From an uncultured Roseburia sp. (GTDB taxonomy: Bacteria > Bacillota > Clostridia > Lachnospirales > Lachnospiraceae), in contig CANPGM010000032.1 of the NCBI GenBank assembly GCA_947573605.1, positions 1 to 40,583 of the forward strand: DNA of 40,583 nt, in the 5' to 3' direction. Numbering within the stretch: the stretch's first letter is position 1; each line of letters begins with the position of its first letter. The notes below the pieces were generated by a model that was not told where the DNA came from, did not search any database, and saw only the letters and a program-made list of their open reading frames with translations. Made by a program: the position numbers and the translations under genes. This document shows positions 26,110-33,838 of the stretch, one piece after another.

Positions 26110-26180
26110 CATTCTCCTCATTTCTGCGCTGCTTTAAGCCAAGCCGTTTATGGCCTTGCAGCGCACAGACACAAATCCTG

Positions 26181-27254
26181 TTACATTCCCTCGTGTTCCG
26201 TAGAACTTGCAATATTTTTTCTGATCTTACCGTTAATATCCTGTTCCCTGAAAGTTACGCACTGATAAATCGAATTTGTGACCTCTCCTGCCTTTGCGCT
26301 GCCGTGCGTCTTAACTACCAGGCCGTTTAAGCCGAGCAGCGGCGCTCCGCCGTACTGCGTCGCATCAAAAGCTTTCAATGTGGTTTTTAATGCCGGCAGT
26401 GCAAGAGCCGCTCCCAGCTTACTCTTTAAGGTACTTCTCATTCCTTTTTTTATCGCGCTTACAATTGTAGAACTCAATCCTTCATACAATTTTAATATAA
26501 CATTTCCGACAAACGCTTCACAGACAATTACGTCTGCCTCTCCTTTCGGAATTTCTCTCGCTTCAATGCATCCGACAAAATGGATTCCTTCGCATTCTTT
26601 CAGTAACGGCATTACTTCCTTTACAAGGGCATTTCCCTTTTCCTCTTCCGCTCCGATATTTACAATTGCAACCCTCGGCTTTTTTATTCCGAGAACATGT
26701 TCCATATAAATCGAACCCATCAAGGCAAACTGCACCAGATGGGAAGCTCTTGCATCTACATTGGCTCCGCAGTCAATCAAAAGTGAAACGCCTTTCTCCG
26801 TAGGTATTAACGGTGCAAGAGGAGGCCTTTCAATTCCCCTGATTCTTCCTACGAGAACCTGTCCGCCGACAAGAATCGCTCCTGAGCTCCCTGCAGAGAC
26901 AAACGCATCCGCTTCTCTTTGTTTTACCAGGTTCATTCCTACAACAATCGACGACTGCTTCTTTTTACGGATTGCATTTACGGGAGGCTCCGCCGTTTCA
27001 ATCACCTCTTCCGCATGAATTACTTCAATCTGTTCCATCGGATACGTATATTTCTTAAGCTCCGCCCATACGACATCCTGCTGCCCGATTAACAGCACTT
27101 TGATATCTTTTCTGGCATTTACCGCATTTACGGCTCCCTCTACCGGTGCGCCCGGCGCGTTGTCGCCGCCCATCGCGTCAAGCGCGACTCTGGTAACGTC
27201 CGCCTGCGCTGCACTCTGCCGGACGGAATTTTGCTGCGCGCTGTTCTGCTGCAT
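26181..27254 (-). CDS. plsX: Phosphate acyltransferase PlsX
   Basis: A 357-residue enzyme converting acyl-ACP to acyl-phosphate, the first step of PlsX/PlsY phospholipid synthesis. The family start VALDAMGGDNAPGAPVEGAV is at about residue 23, and CGANVDARASHLVQFALMG and DVIVCEAFVGNVILKLYEG follow. Residues 1-20 are a Gln/Ala/Ser-rich extension (MQQNSAQQNSVRQSAAQAD) not usual in the family. The ATG at 27254 has GAGG 8 nt upstream, so the extension is probably translated. It has its own promoter. Confidence 0.96.
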   Translation of the reverse strand: MQQNSAQQNSVRQSAAQADVTRVALDAMGGDNAPGAPVEGAVNAVNARKDIKVLLIGQQDVVWAELKKYTYPMEQIEVIHAEEVIETAEPPVNAIRKKKQSSIVVGMNLVKQREADAFVSAGSSGAILVGGQVLVGRIRGIERPPLAPLIPTEKGVSLLIDCGANVDARASHLVQFALMGSIYMEHVLGIKKPRVAIVNIGAEEEKGNALVKEVMPLLKECEGIHFVGCIEAREIPKGEADVIVCEAFVGNVILKLYEGLSSTIVSAIKKGMRSTLKSKLGAALALPALKTTLKAFDATQYGGAPLLGLNGLVVKTHGSAKAGEVTNSIYQCVTFREQDINGKIRKNIASSTEHEGM

Positions 27255-27353
27255 GAAACCGACCTCACTTTTATTCCTGTTATGACCCCCCGGACAAAAG
27301 AAAAGACAGCTCTATCTGCCTTGCAATTGAGGCGGGAGATTTATTCTATAAAA

Positions 27354-27382
27354 AATATACTATAACTCTTTCTATAAATCAA
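27354..27382 (-). promoter_or_regulatory. Promoter of plsX-acpP
   Basis: TTGATT (27377-27382), 17-bp spacer, TATATT (27354-27359). It is about 100 bp before the plsX start and follows the DUF624 gene terminator. I saw no convincing FapR-type palindrome. Confidence 0.7.
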
Positions 27383-27400
27383 TACGAAAAAACGGTTTTA

Positions 27401-27425
27401 GAAAAAGCGGCGCACCAAAGCCGCT
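27401..27425 (-). terminator. Terminator overlapping the DUF624 stop codon
   Basis: AGCGGC / GCCGCT with an 8-nt loop followed by TTTTC on the minus strand. The left arm begins inside the stop region of the DUF624 gene. Confidence 0.65.
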
Positions 27426-28077
27426 AATTCAAATATTCTCTGTTGCGTTCTTCCTCTGCCGCCAGATCCTCAGGCGACATATATTTTTTAAAAATCCGTT
27501 CCATGATCAGGCCTTTGATCAGCATATACACCGAAGGGATAATAAGTATAATATAAGGAGACGAATAAAGTCCCATGAAAGCAATAAAGGCTATTACAAA
27601 CACGAGAATCGTCCAGGGGAGGTTGCTGATTGCAATAAAGAGCGCGTTCTTAAGCACACGCTTTGTCGTATTTTCAAATCGCGCCATATAAGGATAGAGA
27701 TAGGAAGACCACATAACGCACAGTGCAATTAAAATCATAAAGACCAGATAAAATCTGCCCATGCTGTCTCCAGCCTTTGCATATTGATACATGACATAGC
27801 AGTCAAAAAACAAAACCGCATAAATTGCAAGATCAATTAACCATACAATTGTAGATTGTTTGAAATTCGATTTAAAAGAACTGTAGAACTCTTTCCAGAT
27901 ATAACTTCGCCCGTGACGTATTACCTTATTTGCCGTATAATACAAAGCCGTCGTCGCCGCTCCCGCCGTAATGATCGGTATACAGAACACCAGCCAGATC
28001 AGATTTAAACAGACGCAGTCCACCGCGCGCCCGATTCCCTGAAAAAATTTATTGTCAAGATTAAAAATTTCACCCAT
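27424..28077 (-). CDS. DUF624 (YesL) family membrane protein
   Basis: A 217-residue protein with about five hydrophobic segments, beginning MGEIFNLDNKFFQGIGRAVD. The YesL-type N-terminus (LIWLVFCIPIITAGAATTAL, then HGRSYIWKEFYSSFKSNFKQ) is clear. YesL proteins often lie beside sugar ABC transporters, but here the gene stands alone between rpmF and plsX with its own promoter and terminator. The start ATG 28077 has AGGAGG upstream. Function is not established. Confidence 0.85.
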   Translation of the reverse strand: MGEIFNLDNKFFQGIGRAVDCVCLNLIWLVFCIPIITAGAATTALYYTANKVIRHGRSYIWKEFYSSFKSNFKQSTIVWLIDLAIYAVLFFDCYVMYQYAKAGDSMGRFYLVFMILIALCVMWSSYLYPYMARFENTTKRVLKNALFIAISNLPWTILVFVIAFIAFMGLYSSPYIILIIPSVYMLIKGLIMERIFKKYMSPEDLAAEEERNREYLN

Positions 28078-28157
28078 ATTGCAATACCTCCTGTTTTTTG
28101 GCAGCACGCCTGCAGAATCAAAGACACCGTCAAAAACGGCCGCACTGCTTCTCGATA

Positions 28158-28180
28158 ATTAGCATCATACCATAAAAAAG
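28158..28180 (-). promoter_or_regulatory. Possible extended -10 promoter of the DUF624 gene
   Basis: TGGTATGAT on the minus strand gives an extended -10, about 85 bp before the start. The -35 region is poor. Nothing else is evident in the 200-bp gap except the rpmF terminator. Confidence 0.4.
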
Positions 28181-28231
28181 AGAACTTCGCACTCTCCCTT
28201 ATGCGTCTAAAGACAAAGTTTTCTATAATTT

Positions 28232-28262
28232 AAAAAACAGAGGGTTTGTTTCCAAACCCTCT
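28232..28262 (-). terminator. Terminator after rpmF
   Basis: A perfect 10-bp stem AGAGGGTTTG / CAAACCCTCT with a 4-nt loop, followed by GTTTTTT on the minus strand, 15 bp after the rpmF stop. Confidence 0.92.
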
Positions 28263-28277
28263 ACCCGTATCGCAATA

Positions 28278-28457
28278 TTAATCCTGTGGGATAATTTCTT
28301 TTTTATTGTAGCTTCCACAGTTTTTGCAAACTCTGTGCGGCATCATTAATTCTCCGCATTTGCTGCATTTTACTAAAGTCGGAGCAGACATCTTCCAGTT
28401 CGCTCTTCTTTTATCTCTTCTTCCTTTGGAAGATTTATTCTTGGGACAAATCGACAT
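28278..28457 (-). CDS. rpmF: 50S ribosomal protein L32 (zinc-ribbon form)
   Basis: A 59-residue ribosomal protein starting MSICPKNKSSKGRRDKRRAN. Two zinc-ribbon cysteine pairs, CSKC and CKNC, are present, so this is the zinc-binding form. It starts 3 bp after the yceD stop, the classic yceD-rpmF pair, and is followed by a strong terminator. Confidence 0.97.
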   Translation of the reverse strand: MSICPKNKSSKGRRDKRRANWKMSAPTLVKCSKCGELMMPHRVCKNCGSYNKKEIIPQD

Positions 28458-28460
28458 TAC

Positions 28461-28985
28461 CTACACCTCCTTAAATTTATTAAAGACATCCTGAAACGCC
28501 GCCATTCTGAGATCCGGCTCGGTTTTACTGCATCCGCATTCTCCTTCATTGAGGTTCCTGCCGCAGGTCTTACAGATTCCCTTACAATCCTCGCTGCATA
28601 AAACCTTTGTCGGCCAGTTCACCAGAATCTCTCCGTAGATTAACTTCTCTACATCCAGAATATTTCCGGTCAGGTAGTCTGTTTCCTCCGCCTCCTCACC
28701 GCAGATTGCGGAATCGGAAATCTTAAATTCCTTATCAATTTCAAAACGGATGGGCGTAAAAACCTCCGCCAGACACCGGCCGCACGGGATTTGCACCGTT
28801 ACGTCAACACTTCCCCGGATAAGCAGCCGCCTGTTATCCTGATTCGCGATCCGTAAAAAAACCGGAGCCTTTTCCGTTATCGGAAACCTGCCCAATCTTG
28901 ATACAAAAGACGTCAGCTCCAATTGAACTTCTTTGGTAACTTCCCTGTTCTCACAGGATATTATGTCTGAAATATCTATAATCAC
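28461..28985 (-). CDS. yceD: DUF177 (YceD) family protein
   Basis: A 174-residue protein of the DUF177 family, linked to 23S rRNA or L32 biogenesis by its constant pairing with rpmF. The C-terminal half has RCLAEVFTPIRFEIDKEF and a cysteine cluster CSEDCKGICKTCGRNLNEG, CGC, typical of the family. I place the start at GTG 28985 ((M)IIDISDIISCENREV) because GGAAGGAG lies 6 nt upstream; a TTG at 29021 opens the frame but lies inside the structured leader. Transcribed from a near-perfect promoter. Confidence 0.93.
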   Translation of the reverse strand: MIIDISDIISCENREVTKEVQLELTSFVSRLGRFPITEKAPVFLRIANQDNRRLLIRGSVDVTVQIPCGRCLAEVFTPIRFEIDKEFKISDSAICGEEAEETDYLTGNILDVEKLIYGEILVNWPTKVLCSEDCKGICKTCGRNLNEGECGCSKTEPDLRMAAFQDVFNKFKEV

Positions 28986-28997
28986 GGCATTCTCCTT

Positions 28998-29080
28998 CCT
29001 GTCCTGACAGACTTTGTCCAAAAAGACAGGCCTCTGTCCGCCTTAAAACGGAAGACAGTTACTCTGCTGCAAAACAGCAG
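28998..29080 (-). promoter_or_regulatory. Structured leader of yceD-rpmF with competing hairpins
   Basis: Four elements: CTGCTG/CAGCAG hairpin (29064-29080); CTGTC (29054-29058) able to pair with GACAG (29034-29038); GACAG-AGGC-CTGTC followed by TTTTT (29020-29038), a small terminator-like hairpin; and CCTGTC (29025-29030) able to pair with GACAGG (28998-29003) next to the ribosome binding site. Some pairings exclude each other. Regulation is inference. Confidence 0.4.
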
Positions 29081-29096
29081 TTTTCATACCTAAACA

Positions 29097-29125
29097 ATTA
29101 TACATACGTGTCTTTCTTTTGTCAA
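29097..29125 (-). promoter_or_regulatory. Promoter of yceD-rpmF
   Basis: TTGACA (29120-29125), 17-bp spacer and TATAAT (29097-29102): consensus in both boxes. Transcription would start about 105 bp before the yceD start codon. Confidence 0.92.
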
Positions 29126-29166
29126 TATGTTTTTACGCGGAAATCATCTCCCGCTGATTTTATTAT

Positions 29167-29607
29167 TTATCGACTGTTTTCTCTCCGCTCCAGCTCGCTT
29201 TTTAAGTATTCATACCGAAGACGCTTTTCTTCTTTTGCAAAGTGAATCTCCCGAAACTGCTCCGGATTATTCTCATATACAAGAATCTCGCCGCCAAACT
29301 GCTCGCTCGTAAGGTCAAAACAACGGCTCCCAATCACATTGTAACAGTGATAATTTCCGCCCGGCCGAAGAATCCCGCAGACTTTTCCTCCAAAAATATC
29401 CTGGACCAGAAACGCGGTAATTGAACACTGACCGAGCGTCCTGTTCTCCGGCGTCCAGTCTGCACGCATTCGCGGCGCACAGGTCTTAGCGCTCCAGATA
29501 TCCGAGAGCGCGTCATACAGATCAACCGGCGTCCTGATTCCTCTGTAACGATTTGTAATTGCGGAACAATCCGCCTGTTCCCACCCGTAAAATTGATATT
29601 GCTTCAT
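29167..29607 (-). CDS. YunG-like protein
   Basis: A 146-residue cytoplasmic protein. It has the YunG pattern DALSDIWSAKTCAPRMRADW, NRTLGQCSITAFLVQDIFGG, GGNYHCYNVI and CFDLTSEQFGGEI. An ordered Cys (in GQCS), His (in NYHCYN) and Asp (in FDLT) could form a papain-like triad, but activity is not shown. The ATG at 29607 follows GGGAGGAG with a 3-nt spacing. It is downstream of the AraC gene and upstream of the yceD promoter. Function unknown. Confidence 0.75.
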   Translation of the reverse strand: MKQYQFYGWEQADCSAITNRYRGIRTPVDLYDALSDIWSAKTCAPRMRADWTPENRTLGQCSITAFLVQDIFGGKVCGILRPGGNYHCYNVIGSRCFDLTSEQFGGEILVYENNPEQFREIHFAKEEKRLRYEYLKSELERRENSR

Positions 29608-29639
29608 ACTCCTCCCATGATTCCGCTCTGCGGAATCTC

Positions 29640-29680
29640 AATTCAGGATAAAAAACGCCCTGACTTGGAACATTCTTCGG
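29640..29680 (-). terminator. Possible terminator after the AraC gene
   Basis: AACGCC and GGCGTT arms with a 19-nt loop followed by TTTTAT on the minus strand. A separate perfect hairpin GATTCCGC-TCT-GCGGAATC (29620-29638) lies just before the YunG ribosome binding site. Confidence 0.45.
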
Positions 29681-29716
29681 CGTTAAGCGCTTTGCGATAC
29701 AGCCAATGCCGTCAGT

Positions 29717-30595
29717 CTAAGAACGTCTCTTCATGTTTCGATATGCAAGCGGCGCCTTTCCATATTTTTTTTGAAACACCCGTGTAAAATACGACTGATT
29801 GTGAAATCCGCAGCTCTCCGCAATATCGATCACTTTATAATCTGTTTCTACAAGTTGTTTCGCAGCCAGCTTTAGCCGATAATTCACCAGATACGCGTTA
29901 AAACTCATCCCGGTAAGCTCCTTAAACAGCTTCATAAAGTGGCTCTCCGAAAAGCCGCACTGTTTTGCCGCGCTCAAAACAGAGATCTCCTGGTCGTAAA
30001 AATGCTGCACGTAATACAGCGCATTTTTCAGCCTGCTGTAGGATAACTGCTGCGCGCTGCCGTCGTCCGCAGCAGAAACACTATACCGATTCATATAGTG
30101 GAGAAGCTCAAACAAATCCGACCGCATCATCAGCGCATATGTCGAATAGCATTCCCTGCGGTGTTTCAATATGGAAAGAACGCAGGGCGTAACCGTACGG
30201 TTAAAATCGGAATCCTCCCGATATAGACAGTCCATCGTCCGTTCTCCACGCAGAAACGGAAGAACATACTCCTCATAGCAGGGATCCTCATCCGACCATC
30301 GAAAAACCGTCGGGTGAAACATAATATTATAGTATTCTCCGCGCTCCACGCCGCACTGTTCGATCGCGTGCACGGCGTGAGGAAGCACCACAAGCAGCTC
30401 CTTCGCACGGAGCACGTATGTCTGCCCCCACACCGTGACCTCAATGCGTCCTTCCATGCAGTAGATCAATTCAAACTCCTCGTGCCAGTGCAGCGGGAAC
30501 GACAGCATCCACTCCGGGATTCTCCCGCGATAGACGCTGTAAGGGGCCGTTGCTGTTCCATGTATCTTTGTCTCATGCAAAGGCGAACCATCCAT
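29717..30595 (-). CDS. AraC family transcriptional regulator
   Basis: A 292-residue regulator with an N-terminal cupin-like sensor (LHWHEEFELIYCMEGRIEVT, then LLVVLPHAVHAIEQCG) and a C-terminal double helix-turn-helix (ISVLSAAKQCGFSESHFMKL, VIDIAESCGFHNQSYFTRVF). It is divergent from the GH13-MATE gene pair across a 128-bp gap and probably activates them in response to a sugar. ATG 30595 has GGAG 7 nt upstream. Confidence 0.93.
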   Translation of the reverse strand: MDGSPLHETKIHGTATAPYSVYRGRIPEWMLSFPLHWHEEFELIYCMEGRIEVTVWGQTYVLRAKELLVVLPHAVHAIEQCGVERGEYYNIMFHPTVFRWSDEDPCYEEYVLPFLRGERTMDCLYREDSDFNRTVTPCVLSILKHRRECYSTYALMMRSDLFELLHYMNRYSVSAADDGSAQQLSYSRLKNALYYVQHFYDQEISVLSAAKQCGFSESHFMKLFKELTGMSFNAYLVNYRLKLAAKQLVETDYKVIDIAESCGFHNQSYFTRVFQKKYGKAPLAYRNMKRRS

Positions 30596-30661
30596 GTAAC
30601 TACTCCATATCCAATCCCATAAAATAGTTTTGTGTTAAAAATTTCGGATTATTTTGCAAGC

Positions 30662-30690
30662 ATTATAGCATAGATAAGAGTATCATACAA
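30662..30690 (-). promoter_or_regulatory. Promoter of the AraC gene; shared divergent control region
   Basis: TTGTAT (30685-30690), 17-bp spacer, TATAAT (30662-30667) with a TG extension on the minus strand. The rightward GH13 promoter has no good -35 box (TATCAT is a possible -10 at 30681-30686), in keeping with activator control. Confidence 0.7.
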
Positions 30691-30723
30691 GCACAAACGA
30701 ATCACACAACAGGGGGAGAAAAC

Positions 30724-32442
30724 ATGGAATACGCAGCAATCAGACATTTTGCCGACAAACGATACTGTTATGCAGCCAAAAAAGGCCGCTTCTGCATCCG
30801 GCTTGAAGTCAAAAAAGGCGACATCGCGTCTGTCGTCCTTCACACGCAGGACAAATATCTTTCACCCAATTATATTGATACCAGGCAGGAATATCCTATG
30901 ATGCGCGTCTGTTCCGACAGCTGTCTCGACTACTATGAGGCGCAGATTGAAATCGATGTAGTCTGCCTTCGATACTTCTTTGAAATACAGGATATCTCCG
31001 GAATCATAGCTTACTATGGGAATCATTCGTTTTCCGACGCCTGTATCACCGACATTGAAAAAATGTACGACTGCCCGCAGACGCTCCGTGAGGAAGAGCG
31101 CTTAAAGCTTCCCGCATGGGCAAAAAATAAGGTCGTATACCAGATTTTTCCTTCACGCTATGCAACTGACCAAAATGTGGACGACGACGTCTGGTATCAG
31201 GCGCCGATTGGCCATAATGCCGATCTGAAGGGCTCTCTGCGCGGCATTCTCAAACGTCTGGATTACATCCGGGAGCTTGGGGCGGATATCCTCTACCTGA
31301 CGCCGATCTTTCGGTCCAACTCCAGCCATAAGTACGACACAATCGACTACTATGCTGTCGACCCGTCTTTCGGAACCGGGGAAGACTTAAAAAAGCTTGT
31401 CGAAAAAGCGCATGCGCTTGGCATGTACGTAATTTTAGACGGCGTATTCAACCACACATCAGTAGATTTTTTTGCTTTCCGGGATCTAAGAGAGCGGCAG
31501 GAACAGTCCGTCTATTTGAACTGGTACTACACCAAAGATTTTCCGCTCGTAACCGAGCAGAATCAAAAACCAAACTACAAAACATTCGGCTATGCCGCTT
31601 ATATGCCAAAGCTGAATCTGCAAAACAAAGAAACGGCGGACTATGTGATTGATGTAGCGCGCTATTGGGTAAGGGAATACGATATCGACGGCTGGCGGCT
31701 CGACGTCGCGGATGAAATCAGTCACACTTTCTGGAAACGGTTCCGCAGAGAAGTCAAGGCGGTAAAAAAAGATGTGCTTCTGGTCGGCGAAATCTGGCAT
31801 TTTGCCGAAGATTTTCTCGAAGGCGACGAGTGGGACACCTTTATGAACTACCACTTTTACCGTGCGGTACTGGATTTGGCGGTGTCCGAAACACTAAGCG
31901 CCTCCGCCTTCGTCGAAAGCCTCGGATTTTTACGGGGAAATCTCCACCGCAGCCTGCAGGGATATCTCTGGAATATGATCGACAGCCACGATACCGCACG
32001 TTTTCTTCACAGCGCCGGCGGCGATGTACGAAAGCAGCGGCTGGCGGCCGCGCTGCTGCTTCTGCTTCCGGGAATGCCGATGATTTACTACGGAGACGAA
32101 GTATCGCTTGCGGGCGGGCCTGACCCGGACTGCAGGCGCGGCATGCTCTGGGACGGGAAGAGACAAAATCAGGAAACGCTTCGCTTCTACCGCGCGCTTA
32201 TCCGAATCCGGCGTACGTGCCCCGCACTGACAGAAGGAGAGATCGTCGAACAATATACCGACGACGATAACGGCCTTATCTATATCAAAAGGCAGAAAAA
32301 CAGCCGGAATATCCTGTTGCTGTTTCACGTCAGGCAGGGAAACATCGAGCTGCCGGAACAGGCAGGGAAACAAAACCTTGTGAACGGCCATGCTTTTTCC
32401 GGCTGTCTGGGCGATTATGAAACGGCGGTGCTTGTTGAATGA
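30724..32442 (+). CDS. Alpha-amylase family glycoside hydrolase (GH13, neopullulanase/cyclomaltodextrinase type)
   Basis: A 572-residue intracellular enzyme without signal peptide. Residues 1-120 form an N-terminal domain like the CBM34 part of maltogenic enzymes. The barrel holds DGVFNHT (239-245), GWRLDVAD with nucleophile Asp327, VGEIW with acid Glu356, and MIDSHDTARF with Asp423; all catalytic residues are present. It probably cuts maltodextrins or cyclodextrins imported by the cell. ATG follows AGGGGGAG. Its TGA overlaps the MATE start (ATGA). The AraC gene is divergent. Confidence 0.93.
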   Translation: MEYAAIRHFADKRYCYAAKKGRFCIRLEVKKGDIASVVLHTQDKYLSPNYIDTRQEYPMMRVCSDSCLDYYEAQIEIDVVCLRYFFEIQDISGIIAYYGNHSFSDACITDIEKMYDCPQTLREEERLKLPAWAKNKVVYQIFPSRYATDQNVDDDVWYQAPIGHNADLKGSLRGILKRLDYIRELGADILYLTPIFRSNSSHKYDTIDYYAVDPSFGTGEDLKKLVEKAHALGMYVILDGVFNHTSVDFFAFRDLRERQEQSVYLNWYYTKDFPLVTEQNQKPNYKTFGYAAYMPKLNLQNKETADYVIDVARYWVREYDIDGWRLDVADEISHTFWKRFRREVKAVKKDVLLVGEIWHFAEDFLEGDEWDTFMNYHFYRAVLDLAVSETLSASAFVESLGFLRGNLHRSLQGYLWNMIDSHDTARFLHSAGGDVRKQRLAAALLLLLPGMPMIYYGDEVSLAGGPDPDCRRGMLWDGKRQNQETLRFYRALIRIRRTCPALTEGEIVEQYTDDDNGLIYIKRQKNSRNILLLFHVRQGNIELPEQAGKQNLVNGHAFSGCLGDYETAVLVE

Positions 32443-33755
32443 AAAAGACAACGTTTCTGAAGCTGTTTATCCCGCTTGCGCTGGAAACACTGTGCTATAT
32501 GCTCTCCGGAATGGTCGATACCGTCATGCTGTCTACGGTAGGCGACCATGCGGTCGGGGCAGTCGGCACGGCAAACACATATCTGAATGTATTTATTATT
32601 ATGTTCAACATCCTCTCGTCCGGCATGATCGCTGTTATGACGCAGTACATCGGCGCAAAAAAGTACGGGATTGCTTATCAGGCAAGACAGCTCGGCATTG
32701 CTTTCAACGCCGTACTCGGCATCCTTCTTTCGGTATTTCTGTTTCTTTTTTCAGGCAGACTTCTCGAAACCTTAGGCGTCGCGCCGCTTCTAATGGAAGA
32801 TGCAAAGACATATTTACAGATTGTCGGCGGATGCTGCTTATTAAACGCCCTGATACCGATTTTTTCCAGCTATCTGCGCGCCTTCGGCTATACCAGGCAG
32901 CCTCTTGCGGCAACCCTGCTGGCAAACGCGCTCAACCTCTGTTTAAACGCCTTTTTCCTGTTCGTCGTTCATGCCGGCGTGGCGGGCGTCGCAGCCGCCA
33001 CCGTAATTTCAAGAGTGGTAAATCTTGGAATTGTCGTTGTGATGTCGGCTTATCTGATCCGGGCGAAAGAGCACACGGAACGGCTGAAAAATACAGTCGT
33101 TTTACGGCAGATTATCAAAATCGGACTGCCCTCTGCTCTGGAAACAGCTCTCTATAACGTAGCAATGACGCTGACCATCCGCTTTTTAAATCGGATGGAC
33201 ACATCGGGCTTGAACGTGACGGCGAGAGCCTATGCCGCGCAGATTTCCAATTTCTCCTATTGTGTCGGCGCTGCGCTGGCGCAGGCAAACGCCATTATGA
33301 CAGGCTGGCATATCGGAGAAAGCAATTATTTCGCCTGTGACAGAGACACAAAAAAAGCCGCCTGTATCGGAATCCTTACGGCGGCCGGACTGGAAGCGCT
33401 TTTCGCCTTAAACGCAGACGCTCTCATCCGTCTGTTTACCCGGGACGAGACCATGATCGCCCTTGTTAAAATCCTACTGACGATCGATATCGTCCTTGAA
33501 ATCGGACGCGTAACAAATCTGGTGTTCGGGCAGGCGCTGAAAACAAGCGGAGATGCATTCTTTACAACAATCATTGGCGTAATATTTATGTATCTGTGTA
33601 TGGTTGGCGGAACCTGGCTGTTCGGCATACATCTGCAGTTTTACGCCATAGGCGCCTACATCGGTCTTGCCGGAGACGAATGTGTCCGCGCCGTATGTAT
33701 GTTTTTGCGCTGGCAGTCCGGAAAATGGAAAACGAAGGGATTTATAAACTCCTAA
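32439..33755 (+). CDS. MATE family efflux transporter
   Basis: A 438-residue protein with about twelve hydrophobic segments. MATE marks include ETLCYMLSGMVDTVMLSTVG near the N-terminus, AVGTANTYLNVFIIMFNILS, and the repeat in the second half (ALAQANAIMTGWHIGESNYF). It would exchange cationic compounds for sodium or protons. It overlaps the GH13 gene by 4 bp and is probably translated with it. The link between a glycosidase and a MATE exporter is unusual, and the substrate is unknown. Confidence 0.93.
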   Translation: MKKTTFLKLFIPLALETLCYMLSGMVDTVMLSTVGDHAVGAVGTANTYLNVFIIMFNILSSGMIAVMTQYIGAKKYGIAYQARQLGIAFNAVLGILLSVFLFLFSGRLLETLGVAPLLMEDAKTYLQIVGGCCLLNALIPIFSSYLRAFGYTRQPLAATLLANALNLCLNAFFLFVVHAGVAGVAAATVISRVVNLGIVVVMSAYLIRAKEHTERLKNTVVLRQIIKIGLPSALETALYNVAMTLTIRFLNRMDTSGLNVTARAYAAQISNFSYCVGAALAQANAIMTGWHIGESNYFACDRDTKKAACIGILTAAGLEALFALNADALIRLFTRDETMIALVKILLTIDIVLEIGRVTNLVFGQALKTSGDAFFTTIIGVIFMYLCMVGGTWLFGIHLQFYAIGAYIGLAGDECVRAVCMFLRWQSGKWKTKGFINS

Positions 33756-33757
33756 AA

Positions 33758-33802
33758 ACAAAACCGGGCAGGCGCAGTCATGTAATTTGACTGCGCCTGC
33801 CC
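33758..33802. terminator. Terminator shared by MATE gene and ackA
   Basis: A perfect 15-bp stem, GGGCAGGCGCAGTCA and its complement, with a 7-nt loop (33766-33802). On the minus strand it is followed by GGTTTTGTTTTT, so it mainly fits ackA; it also lies right after the convergent MATE gene. Confidence 0.88.
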
Positions 33803-33838
33803 AAAGCAGCATTTTCGCATTCCAATATCGGGATTAGA

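Noticed and set aside
27255-27353. Riboswitch or FapR site in the plsX leader
   Set aside because: The leader is about 90 nt with only weak hairpins, and I could not see a FapR-type palindrome.
32390-33157. 255-codon plus-strand frame overlapping GH13 and MATE genes
   Set aside because: It is a shadow of the MATE gene in another frame, with Arg/Cys-rich composition unlike real proteins.
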